Below the pieces are notes generated by a model that searched no databases, had not been told where the DNA came from, and saw nothing but the letters and a program-made list of their open reading frames with translations. Both the position numbers and the translations under genes were made by a program. DNA of 64,000 nucleotides, taken from assembly GCF_024362695.1 (NCBI RefSeq), contig NC_065423.1:551001-615000 (forward strand), in the 5' to 3' direction. This document shows, piece after piece, positions 23,901 to 35,935 of the stretch. The first letter of the stretch is position 1. Each line of letters opens with the position of its first letter. Source of the stretch: Pectinophora gossypiella (Eukaryota > Arthropoda > Insecta > Lepidoptera > Gelechiidae).

Positions 23901-26034
23901 TTCGTATTCTCTTTAATCTGTTCTATGTAAACTCTTCTTGGTCTTCCCTTCATCTTTTTCCTTGTAGCTGCTCTTCTATGATATTTTTAATAAATTCGTC
24001 GTTCTCCATAACAAAAAAATATTCCTATCGCGTGCCGCAAGAGTTGCAAGTCAAGCGTTCACCAGCTCACCATCTTACTCCTTAGGCGCTTAGGCAGCGT
24101 AGTAAGTGTTATTGTTTATTCTATACTCAAACCATATCCAGATGACACACTCAGTAGTCCACGACCTCTAATGTCGCGCTGTTCACAGACGGTGAAAACG
24201 AGTGAAAAAATCATTATGATGCCTTCTCTCTTGAACACGTATCAGATAAGTAATATTAATTATATTCATACAGATTGGTCACAGATTTCTGACCTCTATC
24301 TGTTACCTGAATTACAAATTGTATACTGACCCCTACGAATGTCGTCCTAAATAACCGAGTCCAAGTCCTCAACGCTCCTAATTTTGACCATTTATCTGAG
24401 GCAAATCTACAAAAAAACTTTAATAATAAAACGGTGATTTTGTGTTAAGTATTTAGGTTTTGACTTATTTAGGTGTAACTACTAACTAATTGCGCTGCCG
24501 CCCGCATCCAGCAGCTTCCCGCGACCTTCACCAGATCGTCGGTCCACCTTGTAGCGGACCGATCGTCGTGGAGATCCTTGGGGGAGGCATATGTCCAGCA
24601 GTAGGCGTCGGACGGCTGATGATGATGATGATGATGACTAACTAATTATTACAGTATTAAGGTGAACCTGAACCCGATGCTAATAACATTTGGAACATTT
24701 ACTTTTTTTTGGTCGAGATATCAAACCAGTATTAAAATTTAGACATCTACAAAAACGTGAGAATTAAAAAGGAATCTTGAAATAACTAAGTCGAACAACG
24801 TATAAACCAAGGTCTCATGCAAAAATGAGGTACCTACACTACTAATACATATACCATGGCGTTGCGTAAACGCAACGCATAAAAAACATCACTCCAGGTT
24901 TCTACATTGTAGCATAATAATTGCTAGGAAAATGTCGTGCCTTAATAACAGTACTGGTCAATGTACACTTTAACCTGCTAATGACAAGGCGATCAGCCTC
25001 TGGTTTTCCGCTTTGTGACCATAATAACCACTTTAATTGTTTTATTGTATGAAATCGGTTTTAATCAGTGATGTAATTTGAATTACAACTTTAGTTTCAA
25101 GTTTACGCGGTTTTTATCTTAATTAAAACACATAGTAACGGGTTCTTACCGCGTTTAAATGGAGATATGCTACTCCCGATATTTCGACACTGTTAAAAAA
25201 ACTGTTAAATTATAGATCTACCTACTCCACTCCAATCTCATCAGTCATCCCGTGATCATGGCACTTGCAACAGTGTCGAAATATCGGGAGTCTCATATCT
25301 CCATGTAAACGCGGTAAGAACCCGTTACTATGTGCTTTAACTTTAGTTTCCTTTAAATCTTTCTTATAGTGTGGAAATTAACTGCTTATAATATTGGCCC
25401 CGATTCCTGCAGACACCTCCTACTTTTACTTTAAGTTATACCTGTCATATTCTTGTCCGCCGAAAAGGAAAGGGACGAATGATTGACAACTGTTAATTTT
25501 AAAAGGAATTAATATAACCCGGGCGAATAAAATAGGCATCTCGCTGGTATGCAACCCGTTTGACGTGTGCTCTCAATTTAATTCTGTCGGATTATTGGCC
25601 ATTATATAAATTTGGGAGGGTTTTTATAATTCCTGCCTAAAATTTACGTGTGTTCCATAAATTTTATGCCTGTTGATTATCCATCCCTTTCCTTTTCGGT
25701 GGATAAAAAAATGACAGGTATAACTTAAAATAAAATTGGATGGTTTGTACAGGAATCAGCACCATAATCTTCTGCAGATATTTTACAAAGAACTAACATT
25801 CATCCCGTAACTTCATCCAAGCCAGGCAATTTATTTATTTTATCAAGTTTGCCAACAGACAAAAAAACACTTTTAGAAGAGAGAATTGGTTGTACCAGTA
25901 ATGAGGTCGGCAGGCAGATGCGGCTGCGTGTCAAGCCACTGTCTGAGCTTGCTGATGTCAGCGGGGGTGATAAGGGTCGCCTTCTTGTACTCCTTCTCTA
26001 GGGGGATCTCCTTCACCAGGACTGGAGACGACAT
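20986..26034 (-). CDS. CRAL-TRIO domain protein (alpha-tocopherol transfer protein-like), six coding exons, 305 aa
   Basis: The coding sequence joins 26034-25896, 23549-23396, 22763-22659, 22575-22428, 21882-21666 and 21140-20986, giving 918 bp including TGA. Exons 3, 4 and 6 match the lengths of the gene at 4743-10839 exactly (105, 148, 155 bp) and all phases agree. The protein starts MSSPVLVKEIPLEKEYKK. CRAL_TRIO_N helices cover about residues 20-75 (TPADISKLRQWLDTQPHLP). The Sec14-like lipid pocket follows, with LVIVIDLDGLTLGHLARLE in exon 4 and LNAPPFMDKLMMILRPFMKK in exon 5. It should bind a hydrophobic ligand in the cytosol; which ligand is unknown. Four of five donors are weak (GTACAA, GTCAGA, GTTTGA, GTTTGT). 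The acceptor TTTCAG four bases before the ATG points to an upstream noncoding exon. The last 35 codons are nearly identical at the DNA level to the paralog, unlike the rest. Confidence 0.93.
22985..23235 (+). mobile_element. SINE S fragment in intron 2 of the CRAL-TRIO gene
   Basis: The body of SINE S without its tRNA-like head; compare the complete copy at 28025-28380. Blocks such as CATGTTTGGATCATAAATGA and GATTATCACGTGCTCAG are well kept. Confidence 0.75.
23840..24010 (-). mobile_element. LINE C-terminal fragment in intron 1 of the CRAL-TRIO gene
   Basis: The minus-strand reading contains pieces such as IIEEQLQGK and NGECYSDKSVALK that resemble the end of the reading frame at 42400-42590. 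The block GCCACGCTCTTGTCG marks this family (also 34480-34560, 61495-61560 and, in complement, 29095-29180). Confidence 0.5.
24492..24636 (+). mobile_element. RTE-like LINE 3' end with inverted 5' segment and target-site duplication
   Basis: Bases 24556-24636 match the 3' end at 18235-18362 in plus orientation. Bases 24492-24555 match the part just upstream in that copy but are reverse-complemented. The whole insert is flanked by ACTAACTAATT at 24481-24491 and 24637-24647, so inversion and insertion were one event. It lies in intron 1 of the CRAL-TRIO gene. Confidence 0.88.
25095..25345. mobile_element. Foldback element family H in intron 1 of the CRAL-TRIO gene
   Basis: The longest H copy here. 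The arms begin GTTTACGCGGTTTTTATC and end in the complement AACGCGGTAAGAACCCG. The internal CGATATTTCGACACTGTT and its complement form a second inverted pair. Confidence 0.8.
25395..25765. mobile_element. Foldback element family G, near complete, intron 1
   Basis: The left arm GCCCCGATTCCTGCAGACAC continues into CTTTAAGTTATACCTGTCAT. The right arm is its diverged complement, ATGACAGGTATAACTTAAAA to AGGAATCAGCACC. It ends about 130 bases before exon 1 of the CRAL-TRIO gene. Confidence 0.75.
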
Positions 26035-26099
26035 GGCTCTGAAACATGTATATGCAACGAATTAAACTAGCGTTTTGACATAATAAATAAACATAACGT

Positions 26100-26345
26100 A
26101 AGCTCACGACTATATACCAATTGTGGTAGGCAGACGTACATCCATCGCAAGTTGATCTAAGTACAGTCATGAGCAATATAATGTACCCACTTTAAGACTC
26201 TGTCGCACTAACATATTTGACATTTAATGAAACTTACAGTTCAATTTGTCAAAAAAGTTAATGCGACATGGTACCAAAGTGTACAAATATTAATGCTCGT
26301 GACCGTACCTACATCTTACCGAGCTTTCTGTTAGACCATCGTGAT
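26100..26345 (-). mobile_element. SINE C interrupted by a 146-bp W element (26162-26307)
   Basis: The SINE C body reads up to GATCTAAG, then the W element follows with TA at each end, then the body resumes at CCTACATCTTACCGAGC. Uninterrupted copies show AAGTACCC at this point, so W inserted into TA and duplicated it. Confidence 0.82.
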
Positions 26346-26876
26346 AGCTGGTGAGACAATAAAGACATAATAAAATACAGCAGTTAGCTCCGTCAACATA
26401 GTTTTAAATTAATATGAAACTTTTTGAACACTATAAAGTACAGCTATTTGCTCGTTTAATAAGTTATTCATTAATTACGAGACTTGATGAGCGGGACTAT
26501 CGTTCCACGAGATGATGTTATTATTTATTATTAAGTATTATTGATTGATTGATTGATGTATAAGCAGAGGTGTATATACCTACACCCGCTTCTCACGAGT
26601 TATATTTAAACCCCATATAATAGGAGGCGAACATATTACTATTAATCGGGCACATATATCCTGCAAATAACGTGATATTAATTGACTTAAATGATCCAAA
26701 CACGAATTCAAACTCACAAAATCGAATTGAGTGGTTTATAACACGAGCCGAGATTCGAACCCGTGACACTAAAAGTAATTCACGCGTTCTGCGAACAGAG
26801 CTATCACGAATAACAATTATCTAAGATCCAAACATGAATTCAAACTCATAAAGTTGAATTCATTGATAAATAAATA

Positions 26877-27147
26877 CATACATACATACATAAACAGCCT
26901 ATATACGTCCCACTGCTGGGCACAGGCCTCCCCTCAATCAACCGAGGGGGTATGGAGCATAATCCACCACTCTGCTCCAATGCGGGTTGGTGGAAGTGTT
27001 TTCACGGCTAATAGCCGGGACCAACGGCTTAACGTGCCCTCCGAAGCACGGAATCATCTTACTTTTTCGGACAATCAGGTGATTCAAACCTGAAAAGTCC
27101 TTACCAAACAAAGGATCACAAAGTGATTTCGACAGTGTCCCCATCGG
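26877..27147 (-). mobile_element. SINE D, 5'-truncated, with target-site duplication
   Basis: A minus-strand copy ending in a TATG-type tail (seen as CATACATACATA at the left). It is flanked by GATAAATAAATA at 26865-26876 and 27148-27159. The tRNA-like head is missing. Confidence 0.88.
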
Positions 27148-27159
27148 GATAAATAAATA

Positions 27160-28008
27160 TAAACTTAAAAGAAATTCTTATAAACAAATAATTCTTAAGA
27201 TTCCAAGAAAAATAAACGTTATATTACCATGAAGAATCAAGTTAGCAGTGCACTCGCTGATGCATAAAGTAAGTGATATAAGTGAATTACATGTAACTTG
27301 ACTCAAATCAAGGTCGTAATGCACGCAACTGCAGTTGTAGTGTTTACGTATGTACTTAGTAAGAGAAAGATTTCAATCTACATAATTGTAAGGGAAAATA
27401 AAGTCAAAACTTTTTATATAACCCATTTACAGCATTTTTTTTTTCTTTTCTTGACGTGCCCGATTGCAGATTTGCCGCAAATGACATTAACTACTTACAC
27501 GTTCAAAATTGGAATAATAAAGACGAAAATATATTTGTATCTAAGCACTTTTTCTGAGTGTGGCTTGTCTACCCTGTAGCTTATAGGAATAGAGAATATA
27601 CTTATTTAAAAAATAAATTCCCACCATAACTGTGACCTTGCAAAAACGGAAGTAATTTAAAATCATATCATATTTGACAATCACAATAATATACATTAAT
27701 ACCATGCCTAATAACAAAAGAATTATCCACAATTATTTAAATTAAGTATTATTATTGAAATTCGGGCAAACAATAAAAATAAAACATTTTATGAATATAA
27801 AATAGATATACTTTTTTGTTGATTCTGGAATAACTAGTTAAAACAAGATTTTTTAATTAATTACTTACCTATTGTTTTATACACTCAGTAGCACAGATTG
27901 CCTATTAAAAGTTAAAAGATTAAGCCTTATCATCGCTAAGATACATTTTGTCGACCGATATGTATCCCGCGACATTGCCACATAGATGAAGAGAAAATAG
28001 AGATATCA
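27160..28008. other. Spacer without a recognised gene
   Basis: AT-rich DNA with only a short Q-type fragment near 27455-27500. No coding exon recognised. Confidence 0.4.
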
Positions 28009-28024
28009 ATACCGGGATCCCGTA

Positions 28025-28380
28025 AAGTCGTGAAGCCGGGAAGCCGTGGTAACCCAGTTGGTAGAACGCTTGCCTCTCACTTTGAAGTCGCAGGTGCGAA
28101 TCCAGCACAGGCCTAAACCAATCATTGTCGAATTTGTATTCGAATTCATGTTTGGATCATAAATAATTATCACGTGCTCAGCGGTCAAGGAAAACATCGT
28201 GAGGAAACCCACATTCCCGAGAAATACATTTTCGGAGGTATGTGATCTAACCTGTATTGAGCTGGTTTTCCCTTCGCATGTAGGAAGGTCAGACAGGCAG
28301 GCGCTTCTGTAAAAACTGGATTTTTCAAATTGTCAGGTAAGCTGACCCTGTGAAAACGGGATAATGTTAGGGGACGATGT
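28025..28380 (+). mobile_element. SINE S, complete, 356 bp, 16-bp target-site duplication
   Basis: The tRNA-derived head (TTGGTAGAACGCTTGCC with a box B-like GGTGCGAATCC) is followed by the family body. Flanked by the exact repeat ATACCGGGATCCCGTA at 28009-28024 and 28381-28396, which fixes both ends. Other copies: 19905-20245, 22985-23235, 34683-34965, 37896-38390, 59663-60004; fragments at 7330-7445, 21430-21545, 41440-41600. Confidence 0.92.
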
Positions 28381-28396
28381 ATACCGGGATCCCGTA

Positions 28397-29693
28397 TCCT
28401 TTTTCAATCCCGAAAACGCCGGGACTAATTTACTTTGAATTGAAATTGATTGATACCTTATTAAGATCAGATCATATGAGATACAGTGTCACATACTCCC
28501 GGCCAAGTAGTTAATGCCAACTTAGGCAACCTATAAGAAGGTACGCAAAATTAAAAGTGGAACATACTTCTTAAACTATAACCCTTCCTTTTGGCTTTTC
28601 CGTAGTCGGGTAAATAAGTGATTCCTCTCATCTTCTATGGGTTGTGAGACGGATTACCAACCTCATCCACCCTGGAGTCAGGGTTATTTTTGAGTGGTTA
28701 TTTTAAGTGATTGATGTAGTCAACTTTCCATTGTCACAGAAGGGAATTGTTGCAATGGATTTGAAAAACACCAGAGTTACGGACAAATTACGAATTATAC
28801 AAGAGTCGGTAGGTCTATCTGCAGGTTCCAAGATCGATTCTCGGTGGGGACGCTGAAAAATACTTTGTGTCTGAGTCACCTGCTCTGAAAAGCACGCGTT
28901 TTTTTTCCGGCTTTAAGTATAGACACAATATGTTTCCAATTGAACAGGATTCGAAAAAGATTTTATACAATATACCTAGATACTGTCAGTACTATTCAGT
29001 GGCGGAGGACAGAAGTCCTAGTATGGCTCTGTAATAGACTACTCTGGACGCCATCCCACTAGCGTCAGACAGAGTACTGCGGGGCGGAAGGCAAGAGGGA
29101 AACCACTGCCCTATTTTTCCCTAAAAAAAAGCATGGAAAATGCTGCACCGACAAGAGCGTGGCTCTTAAATTGATGATGATGATGACCTAGATACGTATG
29201 TTACCTATGTTCTGGATTAGAGTCTAGAATTCTTCCTAAGTAATTCAGAAGAAAAATCTAAACAATCTTATAAAATAAACATAATTAACAAAAATACACA
29301 AACTACGTCCGTATTCTGAATGTCCCCAACAAAATGAAAATATTTTACTAAATAAAGAAAAATTTTCTTACCTAATTAATGTGAAATCAGTATGAAACTA
29401 GCACTCGTGCGCACGCGCAAGCCAGCACAGTTTGTGAGTCAATGAGCCTTAGTGACTCGTATTACCTGTCCGCTAGTTAACCAGAATGACTTTTCCTGTG
29501 GCTGTTACGACCTTTTTGTCCTTACACTCCTTAATTATAATTGCCACAGAGCATGGAATCCACCTTAAATGTTTTAGAAGTGCCTTTATCGGTATCAGCT
29601 TCTCTTATAAATAATAGCATAACATCCCGCTAAGGGACGGTACCCAAAAATAGACGCAATATATAAAACAAAACTAGGTAAGTATTTTGTGTT
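28397..29693. other. Spacer with repeat fragments, no gene
   Basis: A Q-type fragment near 28500-28540, a SINE A fragment at about 28635-28700 (minus) and a LINE 3' fragment at 29095-29180 (plus, GATGAT tail). No exon recognised. Confidence 0.45.
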
Positions 29694-30020
29694 CTTCTTC
29701 TATCGTTTGGGTTGTGAGGTGGAGTACCAACCTCATCCACCCTGGTGTCAAGGTTACTATTGAGTCGCCAAAGGCCCTTAACATGGCTCATGTAACGACT
29801 ACTTACTTACATCAGTAAGTAGTAACCGGGAACAACGGCTTAATGTGCCTTCCGAAGCACGAATCATCTTACTTTCGGACAATCAGGTGATCAGTCTGTA
29901 ATGTCCTAACCAAACTAGGGACCATGAAGTAATTTATTGTGATATGTCCACACCGGGAATTGAATCCGGGCCCTACGAATCGTGAGCCCAACGCTCAACC
30001 ACTGGACCACGAGGTCATTG
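29694..30020 (-). mobile_element. SINE A with 13-bp target-site duplication
   Basis: A complete minus-strand copy flanked by AGTATTTTGTGTT at 29681-29693 and 30021-30033. At the right end, the complement of the head carries box A and box B-like sequences. Confidence 0.92.
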
Positions 30021-30420
30021 AGTATTTTGTGTTACCGAAGCGCCATTCGTGATAGCCAGGATTTATTACAACATTCACATCTAGTAGCGATTGGAAATAA
30101 TTTTATTCCGTGCTCTATGGCGGGCGTACAGGTTTAGAAGCAATGGGTTATAAGCGACAAACTGTTGTTTTTCCCTCTTAATGTTATATAATACATGTAT
30201 TTTATTGGATTAATTTTCTAGGTACGATTGGAAGCATTAAGGATTAAAAATTAATATTTTTGCAAGATAATTATCGGTGGTATAATAGCTACCTTTGACT
30301 CGAGAAGGATAGTGGAGTATGGTTCTTACCTACTCCATTAATTGAATTAAGGTAGGTTAGTGCCCAGCGGTGGTACATGCTTAAGGCTGCAGCCTGCAGC
30401 GCTGCAACCGCGCGACGGTC

Positions 30421-30612
30421 GCGCTGCATGATGAATCCTCAGCCACAGCGTGACTGAGCGGATTTATCTTGACGGATTTATCTCGCTGAGCGACATTCGC
30501 ACGGATGCAGTGCTGCAGTAGTACAACAGTTACGCTGCAAGATAAATCCGCAGTTGCAGCGCGACTGAGCCGATTTACCATGACGTATGTTGCCGAGCGA
30601 CAGTCGCGCGTA
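30421..30612. repeat. GC-rich diverged tandem duplication, about 111-bp period
   Basis: Two units (about 30421-30501 and 30532-30612) share CGCTGCA, ATGAATCC or ATAAATCC, CAGCGYGACTGAGC, GGATTTA-like and GAGCGACA blocks in the same order. The sequence is rich in CpG and in short palindromes, unlike its AT-rich surroundings. Confidence 0.6.
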
Positions 30613-31334
30613 ATTTGATGGTGTCCTAAGCTTTAATGCTATTTTAGAAATACGAGAATATCTCCTAAACTGTAATTAATCGCTAAACATTGAGGTGTTT
30701 CTGGTAGCCAATAAGCCCTCTATCTATTTTTTCGTTTCAAACATTAACCCTTTAGGCCACCTTGTATACCTGTCTCCAGCTATATACATATAGAGCGTAT
30801 TATGACGTTATGGGCTATGGCTATGGGTGACTGTGCTCAACCCAAAAAGATTACAAGCATAATATTTATGTACATAAATGATGTATTATGTAATCATAAT
30901 AATTTAGGTAACTGCTCGCGTTGAAGTCTTTTGTGTGAAATAATATTATCGTAATGTACGCCTGATCATTTTATTATAGCTTTTTGTTCAAGATCAACTT
31001 CTGCTAATGACTGTATGACAGGCGTCGAATTTGTTTATCACAATAATGTTTATTTTTATATAAACATATTATTATAAGTATCCAAGACTAACAAAATTAG
31101 CTCGGAACTGAATCAAAAAGATATTTATACATTTGCCTGGTTCGAGAGGTAGTATTTTGTTTAGAGTTCTATCGCTATAATAATTATTTATTCTACGTAC
31201 GTTGATATTGCCTACGCACATAGATCTAGTATCATTACTATGGTTAGTTAAGGATAGTTGATTAAGTTCTTGCATGTCACGGTTATTAATAGCCAAGTAC
31301 ACTACATACATAGAAAACGTTCAGCTGCTTGTCT

Positions 31335-31555
31335 TCCCGGGCATGTCGTAAAAACCGACAGAGGGATTGTGTCCTCTAACATGATGGACTAATGTTATGG
31401 GCGATAGGCTGATCCCTTATCACCATAAGGTTCATCATATCCAGCTTACGACATCGTATCAACAGTGGCTGCAAGTTGTCTTTGATTAGGTACTTGTGGC
31501 TCTGCCCACCCCACTAGGGATTACGGGCGTGAGTTTATGTATGTATGTATGTAAG
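31335..31555 (+). mobile_element. Repeat family K with TATG tail
   Basis: A block starting near GGCATGTCGTAAAAACCGACA and ending CGGGCGTGAGTTTATGTATG. Parts recur at 9255-9520 and, in complement, around 36178-36240. A SINE or LINE 3' end. Confidence 0.5.
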
Positions 31556-31559
31556 TACA

Positions 31560-34070
31560 CTACATACACGTTCAAGCTAAATAAAGTTAATTTATGTAGA
31601 CACAACCTCCTCAATGAACACGAAGGAATCGTGTCTATGACCAACTTATACTCCGTACTCATTCACGAATGAACTGTCTACACCTCTCACTCGTTCAGTG
31701 AACTCAGTCAGTGACAAGCCACCGAAGAGACGCGTGTGTGGATTTCTACCACCTTCTAAATGTAAGTCACAAACATTCTTTACGTAAACTTACTTAAGTA
31801 ATTTATTTTTAAACAGCCATCAAAATATTATTAAGAATTCAAAGTATACGATCTCTTTTATTGTGTTGATAAAAAGAAATAATGTAGGTGTTGTGATGGT
31901 TTTTGAAATTAGAATGGTTGCTATTAGAGTTTAGAATACATGATTTTAAATTTACAAATGACTTTGTGGAAATATTATATTATTGTTTTAAGAATTAATT
32001 GAATCGTTTCTATTTCTTTAAAAATACCGGCTACATTCGGTTATTAAAATTTCAAAATAGTCTGCTTACATCTTTTTTTTTTAATTAAATCTAAACTAAC
32101 ATACCCAAGTCACAGATAAATGTGTAGTTTGGACAATAAAAGAAAAAGGTTCACAAAAAGAAACAAATAATTTACACCTACACATCGACAGACTTCTCCA
32201 AGGCTTTTTGAAGACGTTTCTTAAGAATGTAACCTTCGGCCTAAAAACTATAATAAGTGATCTAAATTATAGACAGGTTTCGCTATAATATTGCACGCTC
32301 TAATAATTCAGAGGCCACGTGTGGTGGGAACATTACTTATACTGAAATTATTCAATTATTTATCTTTCTAGAATTTTCTTACACGAGTTCTTGCCATTAT
32401 TTTGATCATAGGTCATAAGTTAATTTCATTACTAAAGTAATAAGTGTAAGCGACTGAAAATAAGGAGTCATCCAATATGATTATAAATTTTTGATATATT
32501 TAAGACAAAAATAAAGAAGATATAATAAATATTTATTATATTAATATTATTTTGTTTACAAATATTGTAATAACATCATTTTTGTCAATTAAGTAATTTA
32601 TATGTGCAATTTAGAATTAAAAACCAAAAATAAAGTCTATTTATTTTATTCTTATTATTATTTTTATAGGTATCTTGTATCTTCGCTGAAAATATATATT
32701 GTATATTATTACTCAAATAAAAATATTTTATTATTATATTTAAATATGTATATGATTTCTACACTTTTTACACTTTGAATCGTAATTTCTTATATAACGA
32801 ACGTCTCATCCGCTTCAAACTGCTGCAGCTTCTCACAACCTGTATAACCGGGGAAAAGAAGCTGCAAGAAAACCCTCAGGGCAGGATCCTAGAAGTTCTT
32901 TAACAAAAAAAAATTATATGTTTCGATCGGGATTGCACTAAGCTCGCTCGTATACTCCTCGCCAGCTAAGTTTAAGTCACATGTACCAGGGTGCGAGCCT
33001 ATTGCCTCAATCTAGAAGAACTAGTATATCAACAAAATCTAGACATATTGTTTCTCGCATTTTTTCTCGCATTATTATTCGTTCGTTAGCCAAGGTCAGA
33101 CAGATGGAGAAGGCATTCGGCCGGTTTTACCACATATCGCATTACGCTGGCTAAAAGGTTAATAAAATAATAATGTTTAAAAAAAAAACATTCATTCCTC
33201 TCTTGGTAAGGATTTAGAGACAATTTTGGAATTTATATCTCTGACGTCGTAAAAGGCAAGCTCCGGTTTAGGCATAATCTTTTTGCACTTTTATGCAAAT
33301 AAACTTAAAAAACTTCATTCAAACCCAAATATACTTTTTTTTTCTTTTTTTTTTATTTAATTTTACGCCTACCGGCAGATCACATCGGTCTTATTATTAT
33401 CTTTGTAAGATCTACCCACTGCACCTGTGTGTCACAATAAATGATATGAATTTGAATTTGACTTTCAGTGGCTGACACTTCGAATTGTGAATTATAAATA
33501 AGTACATTAATAAAAACAAGTTTTTCCAATAAAAATATCTTCTCTTATATATCTTATATTCTAAATACAAGACAACACATATTCTGAGGACAAGATATTT
33601 AAAAGACGTCTGAAAAGATGGCTAATAAGTAAGGAAGTTAATGCCTTAAATGAGCATTTTAACAACAATAATTATTTTTTGTATTTTTATTATTAATATT
33701 TTTCGACATGTTGAATAATATTTTGTAAATAAATAAAATTTTATTATTATATTTGAATTAAAAAATATATACTAGTTATATATTCATCGAACGTATCATC
33801 CACCTAAAAGTACCTTCTTCTCAACCTGTGTAGTAAAGTAGTTGCAAGAAAAACTTCGCAACGGGTTTTAGACGTAACTTAAAAATAAGTAAATAAGCTA
33901 ACCTGACCTAATACTAACCTTGTATTTGACCTTGTTAATGACCTTGTACTTTTTAAACAGTTTATTTTTACACGGTTTCACGATAAATGATTTTATCAAT
34001 TGTATAATTATTTTAAAATCATGTTCGAAATTTAAAAATAATGTGCCAGTGACAGAACTTTGGGACCGAC
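31560..34070. other. AT-rich spacer with LINE remnants
   Basis: No gene seen. LINE-type remnants: 32800-32900 (CTTCTCACAACCTGTATAA block, also at 33790-33850 and in complement 56820-56880), 33430-33465 (GAATTTGAATTTGA 3' tail) and 33575-33665, whose plus-strand reading (IFKRRLKRWLISKEVNALNE) looks like the C-terminus of a LINE polymerase. A family V piece lies near 32935-33010. Confidence 0.5.
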
Positions 34071-34073
34071 TAC

Positions 34074-34270
34074 GTATTGTATCTTATTGGCAATTGTAAA
34101 AGGTGCAAATCAGTTTCACCAAAAATCGCCTATACGTCAGTTTGCGTATAACGTATTAATACAATTTCAGTAATATGGCTGCCAAATCGTCACTGATGTC
34201 GCGAAATGACGTAAGGCAATTTTTGGCGAAACTGATTTGCACCCTTTACAATTGGCAAAAAGACACAATA
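34074..34270. mobile_element. Palindromic MITE
   Basis: The left arm (TGTATCTTATTGGCAATTGT, AGGTGCAAATCAGTTTC) is repeated in complement at the right (GAAACTGATTTGCACC, ACAATTGGCAAAAAGACA). A partial relative lies at about 61830-61920. Confidence 0.75.
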
Positions 34271-34682
34271 CACTTTAGCACAAAAACACAGATAAATCAA
34301 TTAGCAAAATCAGCCACGAAATATATTTTTTTTCTGAGTTGTGAACAGAGCAAACAAGAATCTGCGGTAATTACCTATTATAACATAATTAATGGCTAAC
34401 TTTTAAAAGCTCCCCTAACGACCTCTCTCGAATACCGTTGAGGTGACCGCACATTATCTTTTCATCGTCATCAATTTAAGAGCCACGCTCTTGTCGGTGC
34501 AACATTTTCCATGCTACTTTTTAGGGAAAAATAGGGCAGTGGTTTCCTTCTTGTCTTCTGCCCCACGTCACACACACATCACACACATTACTATACACAC
34601 ACATATACACATTATTATTATTTTTTCTTCTACATTATCTTTTAGGGTAGAAAACGTATCTATTGCCTTCATCTCCTAAGCG

Positions 34683-34965
34683 TTATCCCGTTTTCACGTG
34701 GTCCACTAACCTAACCTGTCGATTTGACATGTCCGGTTTTTAACATAAAAAGGGGAAAAAAAGAAAAAAAAACGAATTTTTCGGGAATATGGGTTTCCTC
34801 ACGATGTTTTCCTTCTCCACAGTGCACGTGATAATCATAATAAAACCCAAACATGAATTCGAAAACGAATTCTAAAATCATTCGTTTAGGCCCTGCTGGG
34901 GATCGAACCTGTGACTTTATAGTGAGAGTCAAGCGATCTTCCAACTGAGCTACCACGTATCTATT
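34683..34965 (-). mobile_element. SINE S, minus-strand copy
   Basis: Complement of the SINE S body and head, ending at the right with the complement of the tRNA-like box (GATCGAACCTGTGACTTTA). The head is mutated. Confidence 0.75.
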
Positions 34966-35466
34966 CAGAATCAGAATCGTTTATTCAACGTAATTATCAT
35001 AGATAAACTTGTTGAAGGTCAATTTAACATTTTTTGAATCTACGAGTACGTCATAATTTCGCAAGGTGTTATGTTATGACTGAGGAGAAGAAATGACAAG
35101 AAACTGCAACAGCAACATAATATCTTTTTTCTACTCCTCTACTTTAATCTGGCATTTAAATAACCAAAAAGTCTAATATAAGTACATACATAATTAAACT
35201 CTTTGAAAAAGTGTACGCTCTATGGCCTATAAAAGCATTGTTTACAAAGTGTAACTGTACTATAATGTCGCCAAAAAAGCATTGTTGTTGTTTTTTTTTT
35301 TTTGACCTGGAAACTGGCACCTTTACTTTGTTTGGTGCCATAGATATACTATAAAAAAAAGTATACATTTGCCGCCATTTTCCCGCGCGTTGGAAAATAA
35401 TTTTTATAAATAAAATTTTTCTTTGTATAATTTTTGTTTCATTTAAAATAACGTCGTCGTAGAAAA

Positions 35467-35605
35467 AGTATTGTATGCAACGTTGTATAACTAGGTCAAA
35501 AAATGCTCGTGGCGTCTCTTATTGCGATGTTCGCCAAGGCTCACATCGCAACTCACGCCACTCGCATTTTTTGACCCTTCTTATACAACTGTTGCATAAA
35601 ATACT
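35467..35605. mobile_element. 139-bp palindromic MITE
   Basis: The left arm (AGTATTGTATGCAACGTTGT, GGTCAAAAAATGC, GTGGCGT) is mirrored at the right (ACGCCAC, GCATTTTTTGACC, ACAACTGTTGCATAAAATACT), with a few mismatches. Confidence 0.8.
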
Positions 35606-35625
35606 ATTAAATCAATGTTGATATA

Positions 35626-35701
35626 CACATACATACATACATAAACAGCCTATACACGTCCCACTGCTGGGCACAGGCCTCCCCTCAATCAACCGGAGGG
35701 G
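35626..35701 (-). mobile_element. SINE D 3' fragment with target-site duplication
   Basis: Only the last 76 bases of SINE D, with the TATG-type tail, flanked by GTTGATATA on both sides. Confidence 0.85.
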
Positions 35702-35935
35702 GTTGATATAAATCACAAGTTATTTAATAACTAGAGAAACACATTTAATACCAGACATTTTTATCATTTAGGTAATCATTAATCTTATAATAACCTTTTT
35801 TACATAAAGTAAGCTTCACATAAGCTATAAATTTATTTTCTGACAAATTCAAGATACTGTCTGGTATTTTATTGTAAAAACATATAAGTACATAAACACA
35901 AAAAATAAAAAATTACTTAGCCTAGAATTTTGGAT

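Larger units (their letters stand above)
34970..35935 (-). mobile_element. LINE 3' end interrupted by later insertions
   Basis: 34970-35120 and 35712-35935 together match bases 1-345. Between them lie AT-rich foreign DNA, a 139-bp palindromic MITE (35467-35605) and a SINE D fragment (35626-35701) flanked by GTTGATATA at 35617-35625 and 35702-35710. Confidence 0.7.
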
